From Hofstenia miamia (Eukaryota > Xenacoelomorpha > Acoela): a stretch of 64,000 bases of DNA. The notes under the pieces were generated by a model. That model saw nothing but the letters and a program-made list of their open reading frames with translations. It did not search any database and was not told where the DNA came from. The stretch is taken from positions 2,410,189-2,474,188 of the forward strand of contig SCFE01000017.1 in NCBI GenBank assembly GCA_004352715.1, read 5' to 3'. The translations under genes were made by a program, and so were the position numbers. This document shows positions 24,428-38,030 of this stretch, piece by piece; the first letter of the stretch is position 1, and every line of letters begins with the position of its first letter.

Positions 24428-24454
24428 CAAGGCCTTCAATAATAGAAGGCCTTG
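24428..24454. repeat. perfect hairpin
   Basis: CAAGGCCTTC is followed after seven bases by its exact reverse complement, and GGTGTGG repeats lie on both sides. It is short and isolated, with no gene next to it. Confidence 0.7.
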
Positions 24455-25855
24455 GGTGTGGTCATTCACAGTTAGCTAACATTCCTACTAGATAACGTTA
24501 TTTATGATCGCTTCCATCATTAGTTTATCAAACAAAAAGAAGATTTTCCATATTATAGCTACAGCAATAAAAAATCATTAAATAGTGGAAGTAAAACGCG
24601 TTTAAATTATGGTTCGATTTACACTATCACAAACTTCAAATTTGATCATTCATATTGTGTTATCTAAAACACAAGAATAAGATTCTTTCATTTTACATTT
24701 TATCTTTCATATTAGTTGATCATAAATTTATTCACTGCAATTATAATCAACTTTGATATGAGTTAGATGCTAATGATATCAATTTTTAGGATGTCGTTAA
24801 GCATCGCATGAATAAGTTATTGAACTAGTTGAAACAGATGATTATATATATATATATATATATAAATTCATTGAAAAGTAAATAATTATATAGATATGCG
24901 AATATTTGATAGATTTCACCTAAGAAGTAGAATTTATCACAATATCAGAAGTTTGTAGCAATCTGAGTATATTTAGCCAAATTGAAGGTGGTTTCACCAA
25001 AATCCAATTGAATAATTGATTGCAATAAGTTTTGAAACAATTCAATATGGATTGCATCTGTGCGAACATTCACAAATGTTACTAAACTTTTGAGTTAAAT
25101 AGCTGTATAAACAAATGATAATTAAATCAACCAACGGCGCACATATTGTGAAAATATCCGTAAAAGGAGACTAACGGAGGAATTGCGAGGCCATTAAATC
25201 GACTCAGTTAGTTAAGAAAGGCCTCATTTAACACAGTCCAACAACTATATCAATTTATAATTGATTTATAAAATAATTTATCCACTAGGCAAATGCAGTT
25301 ATCAGGAAAGTCCATTAGATTTTGAAATTCCAAATGTGCAACATTTGTCCAAAAAGAATTTCAAATTCGATTGCAATCTAAGTTACCAACAAGCAATAGT
25401 CTAGAAGGAAAGAGTGATGATACTATTACAGTGGAAGAGTTCCAGATGCTAGATTAAACTTTTTCTGTAATTGAGGTTATTACTTTCACATAACGAAGAA
25501 TATCTTAACGTTTTTTTGTTCCAATATTTAATTAGCCCTAAACTGCTAATTGTATCTTAAAAGTATCAAAACCGTTGGGTCCACACTTTCAAACAATCCT
25601 CTCCAAGCCTATTATAATTTGAGAATCATGAAACTTGAACACATCTACGATTAAAAATTCTTCTCTGTTTTGGTGAAAATTTGCGATAAATATTATTCCT
25701 GTGCTTGGAGTATATGGAAATATTAACTCTTTGTCAATGGAAGATGTGTTTTTTGCAAAAATATTAAAACTCTTCCATGCCTAGTGCTAATATAATACCC
25801 CGGTGGAAAGCACATGGTAGAAACACAGCCTCAACTATTTTTTTATATATAGACT

Positions 25856-25955
25856 AGAGCCCTGGGAGCCGGGATATTTTTGGTTCGGGGCGAGTCGAGT
25901 CGGGTTGGGTCTTAAAATTCGAGTCGAGTTGGATTTCGAATGTCGAGTCTTGTCT
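25856..25955. repeat. GAGTC/GGGTT-rich patch
   Basis: Begins TAGAGCCCTGGGAGCCGGG and contains repeated CGAGTCGAGT and GGGTTGGGT motifs in otherwise AT-rich DNA. It resembles one end of a hAT-type non-autonomous element, but I found no matching inverted end or target duplication. Confidence 0.35.
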
Positions 25956-28900
25956 ATGCATATAGGCTATCAATATCATAACCTTAAAGTTACCATTAAA
26001 TAACCAACTGTTTTCCAAGTATGAAAAAAATATTTCTAGCAGTTACATTTGTAATTGATAATTACTGTATATACATGTAGATATAGCATTAAGCAATCAA
26101 TGCTGATGTTATTTAACGTAGAAAAGTAATACCTATCAAATAGCACTTGAATAAAGTATCAAGTTCGATTAGCAACTTGAAATAGCGACCTTTGCTAACG
26201 AAATACGCCCTTAAATTTATGAATTTATGAAGTTTTTTATAAAGCAATAGACAGGTATTTATGCAAGGGTAATTGCACTCCTTCCATTGTAATTGCAAGG
26301 CATGTGACGACAAATCAGATCGAAAAGATCTTATTGGTACTATTGAATATAATCAAATTCTACCAAGAGCTAAAAATGTATGATAATTTTTTTTTTCAAA
26401 ATACCACAAATTTTCCAAGTAAATCTAAATGTTACCAAGTAGAGAACTTTGATGTAAAAAATTTTTTGGTTCTTATCTAAAAAATGATTTTGCCCCCATG
26501 GATATCCACTTTTGAAAAAAACGAATCTATACTCGCCGGAAACAGTACCGCCCACTTCCACCTCTGGGTGAGATATGAACATTTAAAAATTTTTTATAGA
26601 AATCATCACAAATTGCAAAAAATATTTATATCAAAATTTTTAATCTACTATTTATTTATTTATCGACTTAATCTTGTAAAATACAAGCAAACATATAAAA
26701 ATAATAATATACAAATACATAAAAATATATGAATTAATAGACACTGTAATGTCAATTAAATGTTCTGCCTGAGGGACAATGACACACCAAACGATGTGTG
26801 CAAGTTTTCAAGTTTGTAAAAATTGACAAAATAACTAAAATATAATTCTTGTAAGGATTTTTAACTAAATTTGACTTATCAAATATAGGTTGATTTTTGA
26901 TGATGAATATATTTTACCAAAAGTAACAATCTGTACAAAATAGTTTTGAAGAGATTTACATTTCCTTATGGGTGTATTCTTAAGCGGTAAGTGCTTTGAT
27001 GAACGTAGACCTTTAACATCAGGAGAATAGAATGAAATAAATGAAGAAAGAATTAAATTGTACTTGCAAGTTAAAAGTTTGTTAAAAAGACAACAATCCA
27101 AATTCCACCAGATATAAGGGTAAAGGAAGAATATTAATTTTTTTACAAATCTATTTATATAGTTATCATTGTTTACTATCCATTTTGTACAAGGTTTTTA
27201 AAATTTCTTCAATTTTAGAAAATCTTGGTTACTAGGCAGTCAAACAATTGAAGTGTACGTTAAAGTTGATCTAATTAATACTGTAAACCAAATAATTTTA
27301 GCATTAATATTTGCATTATAAACATATTGATGATATATAATATGTATTACATTGTATTTCATCATTAAACAATATCTTCTCCATTTGAAGTTAATAAATG
27401 CCGATTTATAAGATATCTAAGCCTTAAAAGGGATAATTCTTCATTGACCAGCTAATAAAAATTCAGCAAAAATTCAACAACTAAAACAAGTAACAAATTA
27501 AAAAGACATGTTGTCGAATGTCCTATCACTAAATTAATTTCAACAAAAAATTCATTGAACTAAAATAGTTCAATATCAAACACTTTGAGAAAAAATTCAA
27601 CTGGAATTGTTCAACTGAGTACAAGTGTCAAACCTCTGAATAAGATTTTCATTTCCATGATTCAATCTTATAACAATATTTAAAAAATGGTGAAAAAGAT
27701 TGCAACTAAAACTTTTAGCACTAGAAGTTTCCTATTTTCTAATAATTAATTAAAATATCTACAATTTAAACAGTATTTCAGAACAAATGACAAACACATC
27801 AAAATGGTTATTAGCAAAATTAATGGTGCAAACATCGTCTAAAATTGTTTGAAGATTCATACGCGAATAAACAAATTTGTATAAACAGACGATATTGGGT
27901 GTTCTGGTGTTAAAATCATTGTAACTAAGCAAATTTATTACTTAAATAAATCTTGTAGTTAGAAATCTACGGTCTACTGCACTGAAAACTCTTTATAGAG
28001 GATATTGGAAAGCGTGTTAAGCACACCTGGCGACACTAATATCTCTTCACAGTTTCTTGAGAAATTATAAATTTTAAGCATGTTTAAACTGCGGTGATAA
28101 AAAATGAATGAATGAATGGATTTGTGATATGCACATTGTAGTGGTATATAAAATCATTAAAAATACAGATCATCAGCCCATGCTAAAATTGATGCAGTGA
28201 TGAGTTAGGCGCATATTCATAAAAATCAACTGTCAGCAGACCAGGCAAACATTTTCTCCGGTTCAATAGTAAAATTGCAGTTAATGGTGATGATTAGAAT
28301 GATAATAAAAATTACATGTTAACAATGTCTTGAAACCAAATATTTTATGTTTATTTTTGGATGAAGAAATAGGAATTCATTCAAACACTACTTATTAGCA
28401 ATATTTAAACTTGTAAATTCATTCCTTATCAAAGCTTATATAGTTATTACATTAGTTAACCTAAATCACTAAAAATTTGTTGAGAAAAAACTGAACCATA
28501 CTAGCTTAAAAAAACTTAGAAATATTGGGGAACTAACTAAACATAAATCTATTTATTAAAATTCGCGCACCAACTTCGAGTTGCTCTTAGAGTTGTAATA
28601 AACTAATGAATTTTCGACACCTTTTAAAAATAATTCTGTAGGATAAAATTAAGGCTTTCAATTCTCTGATATATTAAAAGCACCTGCATTTTTCCTATTT
28701 TTGAATAAAATGTGTTTGGTAGAATATAAAATTAAAGAAATAGTATTTTTATTTTATGACTTTCAAGTCATAAGAACTTTCACTTTTAAGTATATTAAAA
28801 TATAAAAATATTTTAACTAAAGACGAAATTTAAAACAAAATAGTGAGTTTGTAAATTGTAAATATTATAAATATAATGAAGCAGCCCTTTGTCATTCAAC

Positions 28901-31666
28901 AGTATTTGAGCTAGATAAGGAGGTTGTAGGGGCTGTCCCAGAAAATTATATTTGTTGTGAGATTGCGCATTTTAACCAAAGCTGTATTGTTTATACAAAA
29001 TTTAAAAAATTTGTCTTCACTTGGATCTCGAGTTTAATAAGCTCTACACCGCATCTTGATCGGATGTCTGTCCATCTCCAGTGAGAGTCCATAAGAGAAA
29101 AAAACGTTTCACAAGATGCATTTGCAAATTTAATACCAAAAATAAGTAACATGATAGTGGACATATTTGGGAGTACGTTGGGAAAATTGTTGAAAATTAA
29201 TTTTCATTTAGCTTGAACATTGAGTTGGTTGTCAATTATACCAGCATCTCTTCATACAAACCATCAACATTAATAATATTCGAAACTGAGTACTTTAATT
29301 GAAACTTTAAGTGTGCTAAATGTTATTGTTTCTGGAAAACAAAATTTTTTAATTCGATGTAAAGAGTTATTTTCATCAAAATTTAACAATTATTCAAATA
29401 AAAAATTCCAGCCTCCAAGAATTTAATAAAATAGGCTTTAACTTAAGCACAACTCTAAATTTTTAGCAATTAAACTGCATGAAACAAAAAAATTGCAGTT
29501 TTTTGCATTCAAGTAAATTGGGAAGCTGAATATAAACCTACGCGCATATATGGGCATTGTGATTCTGTTCATTCCGTTGATCTTCTAAAAAGAATTACAG
29601 CTCTATCAGATGGCTGGTTGTATTGCATTACTGTAAATATGCCACTATATTTTGACTCAACCCAACAAGAGTTATTTTAGTTTTTAATGCTTTTGACAAA
29701 AAAATATGATCTAAGTACAGATTGAATAACTTTAAGGTTTTGCTTCTTACCAATATCATTAAACACGATTGAAAATAATCACAAATAAAATGAATTAATT
29801 TAGTAAAAAAATTAATTGTTCTTTTACTGAAATTGAAGATATTAACACAAACAGTATATAACTCGTCTGGAAAAGTCCAGGCACAATGCCTTTCACTGAA
29901 CCAATCATATTGCTTTGAAACATTAGCCAAACCAATTTATACATATTTGTACACCCTTTTAATACTTGACTCAATAAAAAAAAATCAGTTAGAAATGTGA
30001 TCCAACCTATTTATTGTTGTAATGATAATGCATGATTAATGTACTACTTTTCGTGAATTTTTAAATGATATATTATTTGTTTCTTGTGAGCTACAATTTT
30101 GGCGATAGATGCAGTTGAAATTATATACCCATCTTACAACTTTTCAAATAATTTCCTATGAAGTAATTTCAACTACTCATATCAACAAAATTTCGATGAC
30201 AGGAAAATAAATAATATATCATTTGAAAGTTCTTGAAACCTAGTATATAAATCATGAAGTATCCTTACAACCAGACATTCTATAGAGCTGTAGTCCTTAC
30301 TTGAAAAGTGACGAGACAATCAGAGTTACCCTGTATAAGTGTCATCGTATTTAATTTCAATTACAGTCCATTAAACGGGCAATTGCTTGTTAAATTTTCT
30401 TATATAATTTTACATTTAAATGTTAGATCAAAAATAAGAATTTCCTTTAAAATCGAGACGAGGGCCATTCGCTTATAATGCGAGCTATCCCGGCTATTGC
30501 GGGACGACTGGTTATCCTAGTTGCGGATGAACCACAAGAAAGACTTAATTTTTTATAAGATTATACGACTCAGCTAACCCTCGAAACAAATTTAATTTCT
30601 CAAAGCACTACGACTTTTGTGAGATTTTCCTACAAGAAAACTTCAATGAAGCTATGTCGCTTTGATCTTTTTCTATGCGTAAATCGTACTTTTGAGATGG
30701 AGAAAGGCCCTACTGAGCTTAATACCAGGATTTTCTCAAAAAAATCTCTACAAGCCAGGAAAAACGAAGTTATTTTATGTCAAAATTGCATGCAACTGAT
30801 TAGTGGAAACAAAACAATGTCACTGTATTGTGACAATGTAGTAGAAATACTTCGGAAACAATATAAAACAATTTCAATGTTATAGTAAAATTTCCTCTTG
30901 ACGCTTCAATTAATTTAAATTTAAAGGTACATTTAATGAACATTAAATCATAATTAATATATTTTTAGGTCTAGTTGTGCTTATTATCATATACCACGTC
31001 AATATATTTTTCAATTAGTGTGAAAATAGTACCTAAAAGAAAAGTATCTTTAGTTTGCAACAAATTAGTTTTTTTCTAATTTTTACAAAAAAATTGGTCT
31101 GCTGAGAGGTGTAACGGTTCATAACAAAAAATTTATTTTGCTAATCCTATTTAACCACGTTATTATATATCTTTTAAATGTTTAGTTTAGATTAGCTTAG
31201 GGTAAGATGGTTTGCGGAATATCTCCACAGGGTGGGCTTGATAAATTAGTCTAACAAATCAGGCAGTCAGGCGGATATCGTTTGTGCACCTTGTCAAGAA
31301 CGCATTACGGCGAAATATCAGGTTATTCCGAAAAAAAATATAGATACGTTTTTGTAACAAAAATACATAAACTGAAAATGAAATGGCGAAAATTGAGGTC
31401 ACCCCAACTTCCAATTTAAAGAAAACCGGTAAATAAAACTTAAATGTCTCTCCGTAAATCAATTCAAAAGTATTTATATCAATTGAAATTTAAACGGAAA
31501 TTGAAAACTAAGCTTAAAGACTCATCGCATTTCTTTCCACAGGAAAATGATTGTTTTAGTATTCAACGAACTAGAAATTCCCTACTATCTCAAAGACTAA
31601 CATTATTTTCTTAATTGGTTTTGTCAAAAGAACAATAAAACATATATATATACTGTATATATACTG

Positions 31667-32132
31667 TAGAGATGAGTGCGTTGCGGTAATACCGCGGTGT
31701 ACACAATTGCGGTGTTTAGCGGCAGAAATATAACAACTTGCGGTGGCATAAATGTTATACAGATAACGTATTTTGTTCTAAGATTTAAAATCTTTAAGTA
31801 TTTCTGAAAAAAACTGTTTCTGAAGCAAAATTAATAGATTTCACATACAAAATATAAATAGTAATTTTTGCACATTTCATGAAAAATTGGTTCTACTCAA
31901 ATAAAATTAAAATTATTGACAAAATACGTCATATATTGTCTTTAAGGTTTTCGAGGAATGATGCATAGCCATAAAAATGCAATTTAGAAATATCTATATT
32001 TTCTTATGAAGATAAAAATCAGCATTGTTGCGGTATACCGCGGTAAAATTTCATTTACTGCGGTGGTTTGTGGTAAATTTTTTTCTCTGCGGTGGAAATT
32101 GTTTTACAAAACCTGTACCGCGCGCATCTTTA
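31667..32132. mobile_element. hAT-like MITE with GCGGTA repeats
   Basis: The left end reads TAGAGATGAGTGCGTTGCGG. The right end, read inward, reads TAAAGATGCGCGCGGTA. These are imperfect inverted copies of the TAGRGATG(C)GCG type seen in hAT elements. The adjoining 8-mers (atatactg at 31659-31666 and atatatgg at 32133-32140) match at six of eight positions. Copies of TGCGGTA-TACCGCGGT occur near both ends, forming additional inverted pairs. No transposase is encoded in its 466 bp. Confidence 0.65.
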
Positions 32133-35100
32133 ATATATGGCATAACACTAAATTGCATAAAATATGTAAATAATCAAAAACTTAATAAAGCACTTTACTT
32201 GTATTGGAATTTGTGATAATCAAATGGACTAAAAATCACTTGATGCAACAATTCCATTGAAAGCTTTGTTATACTGAAATTACGCCAGAATACGCATTAG
32301 CGTATAGTTATTAAATTATTGTTTGAAATCTTGATTGCGAGATCAACTTTTATTGAAGGATGAAGCCTATATTTAACTGCAAAACAAAATAGTGGGGACT
32401 ATTTAATAATATAATGTGTAAATGATTTAACTAGTTCGTATACAATACACTAAAACATTCACTACATCTGTTAATATCGTATGTCCCGTTAATACGTACA
32501 CTTCAAATGTACATTCTATATAGTTTAAGGGCACAGATTTCATTTTGTATTCGCTAAGTATTAAGTATAATACTCCTATATTATTGGTTAAGAATATAAC
32601 GCTGTGCTGAATGATCTCATATCTTTCATAATATGATTTAAAAGTTGAAAAACACCTGAATTTTTTCTTGAAAGTAGTTCATAAAAACATCTTGATACTT
32701 TCCAAATATAATTATTAGTAGAATCTGTATTTTGAGAAATGAGTAATTTATGTAATTAATTTTTAAAATAAATTTTTTCTAAATATATTTAATGTATTGT
32801 ATTATAAAATGAGGTGAAATGATTGCCTGAAAAAAATGTACATTGATTGGTGCAGATATGCGAGACGGTAAATATTAACGGTCTATACGGTATGGATTCG
32901 AAGAAGACAAAATTTGTTAAGGTACCTGGCGAGATTGGCTTTATTGCTCTACATTAAAACAACAATAAATATTTAATTATCATGTAATAGTATAATACAA
33001 AAAGGAAATTTCTAAAAAAATATTTTAGAAGAAAGCAACTATGAATGTATATTAACTAAAATGTAAGATTTTAGAGTTAGACTATATGATCTTTAGATAG
33101 GGAAACCGACGAAGCCGTTTCAATTAGCCTGTGATCCAACAAACTGATGTTGTTTATGAAGAACTCTACATTCGTAGGGTGTAACGCACCCTAGTTGTTT
33201 CACTGCCTATTCCTACATTATAAAGAAAAGAAGAGTTTTTGATCCATCATTAACTATTGTTGTTGTTGCATCATAAAAATGAAAAACGAGTTAAATAAAT
33301 ATATAGTAAAATAAATACATAAAAACTATAAACAAACATATTCTCAGTTTTGAAGATAGACTTGATTATTGACAAAAGCCGCTTTGGTTTCTTGAATATT
33401 ATTAAATGGCAATCGCACAAAATGTTTGAGGAATCGAAAATTTATTTATCTTAGGCTAAAATCAAATTGAAAATTTGGCAATTCTGGGCTCTTAAATTTG
33501 AGTTTAATGACATTCGATCGCCGATAAATGTCAAAAATCACAGTATTCTCTTTAAATTACTCATTTCGAAAGTCGAAACGTTATACAACTATTCAAAATT
33601 AAGAGAATTATTCTATCATGGACAAGGTCGCAAGACGAAAGTCAATGTAAGGCAAAATATGAGGTAAAACAGAATTTAACACAATCCACTCGATCGCTAT
33701 TTCAAATAATATGAGAATATTAAGTGCGACTTGATAAAAAGTTAGGTGATAGGAGTCTTGTGGATAATTTCAATATTCCTCAGTTTATCATGGAAAAGTA
33801 GTTGTTTATTGCACAATCTAAATTATATCTAAGAGCCGTCTGAGTTAATAATATACATAACCTTTAATGGGACATAACACATATTTACAAAGAGCGCAAA
33901 GTGAAAACAAAACATACGCGATGTGAGCAGAGGTCGTTGTGAGTGACTAATAAGTGGGTCACATCTTCGTGATTCGCCGAATTCGTTTCGAGATCTATTC
34001 AGAGTAATCCAGGCAAAGGAATTATTTTAGAGGAGAAATTGTGAAAATTTCAAATGGATGTCGAATAGGGCTGTCAAATATCTGGGTAGGAATCCATTAA
34101 ATTCCGAAATGAGTAAATTTAAATTTTAAATTTACACATCGCTTAGATATTGAAGACTAATAAAGAAATGCAATCTAGAAGTAGAAACAGTCTGTTATAT
34201 CAATATTGAGGATTATATTATTTCATTAATATCTGTATCTTCATCATAATCAGTTGTATCTAGTACTTAAAAAAATAACATCAATTAGTCAAAATATGTA
34301 GAAAATGTATCCCTTACATTTCTAAATGATTACTCCGAGAATCAAATAACTTTGTAAGTTATGCATTAAATTCTCGCGATGACATCATGACTAAGATAAA
34401 ATGCGTTTTCTTACAATTTACATATTTTACTAATTTAGGTGAGTATATTTACAAAGAATGAACTCGTTTGACAAAGGTCAAAGAAAGAATATTTGCTTGG
34501 ACATTTTCTATAATTATGACTTCTATGAAAACTTCAATAAAGAATCTTGCTGAGAATCTGTTAATGAGAATAAACCCTCGGGTCTTTTTCAAAACTATTT
34601 CTAAAAGAGCCAGTGTGTTTTCCACGATAAATGATCAAATACACGAGTATTTGGACTAAAATACCGTAACCATCTACTCAATATTAACTGAAAACGGATG
34701 GCTTAGAAAATTGATAAAAATAGATAATGCACAGAGCTAAATTTCTTTTGCAATTGCTTGTAATTTGTCTAAGGTCTTCCAATTTACAAAATTGAAGATA
34801 AATATGCTTTCTTTCTTGATTTAGATTAAGCAAAATACACGAATACACGAAATACATACACGAAAATATGAAATGCCTACACGATAAAATACTTCATAAT
34901 ACAGGAAAATTTAAATTCATGCCAACACAGTGAATAGAACTGGTTATGCTATTACCAGCCTTCGAGGAAAACAACGTCCTGCGTGGTATAGATATTACGA
35001 ACACGAATTAACTACATATTACTTAGGTGGAAAATTAGCGGATGGTGTAAATATATTTAATTTGTAATTAATGTTTATAAATTTTAAAACAAAAGTTTAT

Positions 35101-36090
35101 TTATGTATTTATTTGATCACTAATCGTTATTATTAGAACAGCTGTTACTGATCATAAATGAAAGAAGGTACTCAAAATCCTAGATTTAGGAAAAACAATG
35201 AAATTACGATATAAATGTATATGAAATAGTGCTGAACTTAACCCTTGTGCCTGTTGTAGAATAAATAAAAAATGATAAAAAATTTAAACAATTGCAACAT
35301 CAATAGCCTACAGCGATGGGGAGACAACTAATCTACCTATTCTAAAAGAAATACAAACATAATATAATACTTATCAACTTTTCCAACATTGAATCATTCA
35401 TTGGATTCTATAATCCAAATCTTAAATTCTGAAATTAAAGTAAACATGTAATACAAGAAGGGACATTGAAAATCTCAGACAAAAATCAAAGAGACTAACA
35501 GAACAGAGACAACTACTTACTGTTCGATTGGCAAATATTGTGTATTAACACCGTAACCTGATCGTAATAATTTCGAATAGTTTAACACTTTCATTGTGAC
35601 TCAAAACCAGATAAATAGACGAACTAATGTACATGCTGTTTAGAAAAATATAGAACAGAACACAATAATTGAAAATCTCAATCAAGTGACCACAGCCCGA
35701 CCTCAATTGATCCTTGACTAATGAATTTAATTAAATTCATTTTCCATTCTACATCCTAAATAAATATTCGGATGTATGTTTCGTTGACATGACAAGGCTG
35801 AACAAACAAAATATTTATAACTGATGTCGCAAAATGTAGGGTTAGCAGCTAAATGCTGACATATTCATTTGTTCTTATTATGTGTAAGGTCAGTGATGAC
35901 CTCCATCTACACTGAAAATATACGATCCAAACAAGAAATACAATGCATGTATAACTACTTCAAATGAATATAATGAAAACTTTAAAATTCAGTTAGCTAT
36001 ATTGCGTCTTCATAGGCTTTAGATATTCAAAGCAATATCTTTATTTTATAAGTTTAAATTCATATGAAATACGAATCAATCTGTTTTCGT

Positions 36091-36095
<5 letters not shown>

Positions 36096-36137
<42 letters not shown>

Positions 36138-36141
36138 ATAT
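36096..36141. repeat. (TA)n microsatellite
   Basis: About 45 bp of TA with one phase break. It lies directly against the LTR-like patch that starts at 36141. Confidence 0.95.
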
Positions 36142-36235
36142 TGCAGCAGCGCCAGGGTGCACGGAAGTGCGCTGAATAAGAGAACGCAGCTAACTCTCTC
36201 TCAATTACCAACCGTTTAAGTGTCTTATATACACT
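36141..36235 (-). other. possible LTR fragment
   Basis: On the minus strand the patch reads TATATAAGACACTTAAACGG, then GAGAGAGAGTTAGCTG, then TTCAGCGCACTTCCGTGCACC and CTGGCGCTGCTGCAA. A TATA-like box about 30 bp before a GC-richer leader is what a retroelement R-U5 region looks like. There is no second copy, primer-binding site or polyprotein, so this is only a suggestion. Confidence 0.25.
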
Positions 36236-36250
36236 TTACGTCAAACATAT

Positions 36251-36365
36251 TTACAAATAACTAAAATAACTGTACAAATAAATAAAATACTGTTTACAAA
36301 TAACTAAAATAACTGTTTACAAATAACTAAAATAACTGTTTACAAATAACTAAAATAACTGTTTA
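36251..36365. repeat. minisatellite, 21-23 bp unit, about 5 copies
   Basis: Units start with TACAAATAA at 36252, 36273, 36295, 36318 and 36341. The last copies are identical TACAAATAACTAAAATAACT-GTT units. The more diverged copies lie at the left, so the array probably grew from its right side. Confidence 0.9.
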
Positions 36366-37530
36366 TGAAGAAAAATTTCAAATATTTGAATTGCTGTTAC
36401 ATTATATAATTTCATTGAGTTTCTCTATTTATCCTAAGGCATTTTAGAATTATTTAGCAAATTGAAGATACCATATATTCTATGGCTATGGGAAAACACG
36501 ATTGATATCATAATTATTGTAATAAAGAATAAATGTTCTATATTACACAAAAAATTAATGATAAGTTATGAAATTTTGAATTGTACTATATTTTCCACAA
36601 CAAATTGTTCTTACGAAATAGAACAAACTTTGAAAACTGATTCAGCCACAAACTCTTTCCTGATCTTGATACTAATGGGAATTCGCTAATTATAAATGTT
36701 ATAAGCTTTTCAGTCGCCTGGTTTAGTTTTAATAACTAACTATTAACATTTACTAAAAAAACTTTTCCCTTGAAATGTTTTCACATTAGAAGTTGGTTTA
36801 ATGATGGAATTAGAAATTTGACAAAGCACGTTTTAGTCTCAGTTATACTGAATTCAAAACTGTGAAATCTCATTAACAGGCTATTTCAAAACATCAGCTT
36901 TGACCATTAAATTGGATAACTTCAAGAGATCAAATCCAAAAACTGTTAAGTCTATTGCAGGATGTACTAAGCTTATGCATCAATTTTGCAGTTGAAAAAA
37001 AATAATCGATGCTGTCATTTGATTCTTGCACAGACTACATCAATCACGAATTAGCCGGTGTTATCGAATCGTTTGAGGAATTCACAAACACTGATTACGT
37101 TTACATTATAATATTGTCGAATATGTAATTTTCAATTGTGAAGTTAAAATCAGGGCTATACGATTGCTCGATCTCATATTTTTACATAATAAGTTGAAAA
37201 TCAACTCATCTAGCACTAATTAATGCTATTCATAATCCACTCAGAAATTAGATAATGCAAAAATTACGTTGGAATACTGCTGTTTGATATCAGAATACAA
37301 TTGATCTCGTCAATTATAAAACAATGAAAATTGCTTAAATTTGGGATTAGCAGTTGCTCCATAAATGGGATCTCAAACTTTTTACCTAATAGTATGCAAG
37401 GAATCATCTAACATTACAACACCAATTCAGATTAGAAGTATATTTTCTTCGGTGTACTTCAATTCACTAAGGTAGGTCCTTGGATCTTTAATTTGTAGAG
37501 TAACTGCTTATTGAATGATCATACAAACAA

Positions 37531-38030
37531 ATAAAGCATGTTGATGACATTACTACTTGGGAATTGATTGCAAGTCACTATTCGTTCAAAGCATATGACA
37601 TTTCATGAGAGTTAAAATGGTGCTCTATTCAAAACATGAAACTGAACCATGGAAAATGTCAAGAGTTTCTGCTGCACAATTTTAACCTCCTCTCGATATA
37701 GAAACTTTTTAATTTCAGGTGAAAAGGGTCAGCTCGGTAAAACTGTCGGCAGTGATGTTGCAGTCACATCTGTAAACTTCTAAAGATATCGGAAATGGAA
37801 ATTTTCACTATTTATACATCATTTATGGGATCAGTTATCGAATACTGCGCCCCAATATCGCATACATAATTTGACCAGATTGAGCCGCACAAATTATAAC
37901 GAACACCAAGAACATTTAAAATCATATTTACGAAATTTTCTTATGAGGATGTTTGTACTGAATTGGGTAAATCTAATCTTATGATTAAGTAGACTGAAGA
38001 CATCAAGTTTGCGAAATACTTTGGTTGTAG
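37531..38030 (+). pseudogene. LINE reverse-transcriptase remnant
   Basis: The catalytic motif is readable as KHVDDITTWELI at about 37535-37570, the same VDDxTxWE signature as FVDDLTVWEV in the LINE at 47.5 kb. It is followed by NMKLNHGKCQEF (from about 37634), the usual NxMKLNxxKCxE block, and then, with slips, VTVSSDVAVTSVNF-like sequence. The next block is YTSFMGSVIEYCAPISH (about 37812-37862), equivalent to YxSxIRxxLEYxxPVWH. DQIEPHKL and FKIIFTKFSYEDVCTELG come next, with two in-frame stops. The copy lacks the N-terminal half. The shared signature suggests that it belongs to the same LINE family as the 46-48 kb copy, but it is more degraded. Confidence 0.72.

Larger units (their letters stand above)
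22886..31666. other. long gene-poor AT-rich stretch
   Basis: Almost 9 kb without a recognisable exon or RNA gene. Local features are a 10-bp perfect hairpin at 24428-24454, a (TA)n tract at 24844-24863, a GAGTC-repeat patch at 25885-25950, and an isolated element-like terminus TAGGGTAAGATGG at 31199. The 88-codon frame at 30619-30885 is open but has no family resemblance and no gene-like context. Confidence 0.5.
32133..37530. other. gene-poor AT-rich stretch
   Basis: No recognised gene. It contains a short imperfect palindrome TAGGGTGTAACGCACCCTAG at 33176, a GC-richer unclassified patch at about 33910-34020, and the compound repeat region at 36.1-36.4 kb. Confidence 0.5.

Noticed and set aside
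26520-26575. CAGAGGTGGAAGTGGGCGG (minus strand) as a hAT end
   Set aside because: No second end and no matching 8-bp flank upstream, so it stays an isolated resemblance.
28930-28950. TAGGGGCTGTCCCAGAAA as an element terminus
   Set aside because: It looks like a known type of transposon end, but no inverted partner or duplication was found within several kb.
30619-30885. 88-codon frame starting MRFSYKKTSMKLCR
   Set aside because: Open, with two CxxC-like cysteines, but no family match, no signal or splice context, and a length possible by chance.
33176-33195. Palindrome TAGGGTGTAACGCACCCTAG
   Set aside because: Imperfect, short and isolated. Such palindromes occur by chance at this scale.
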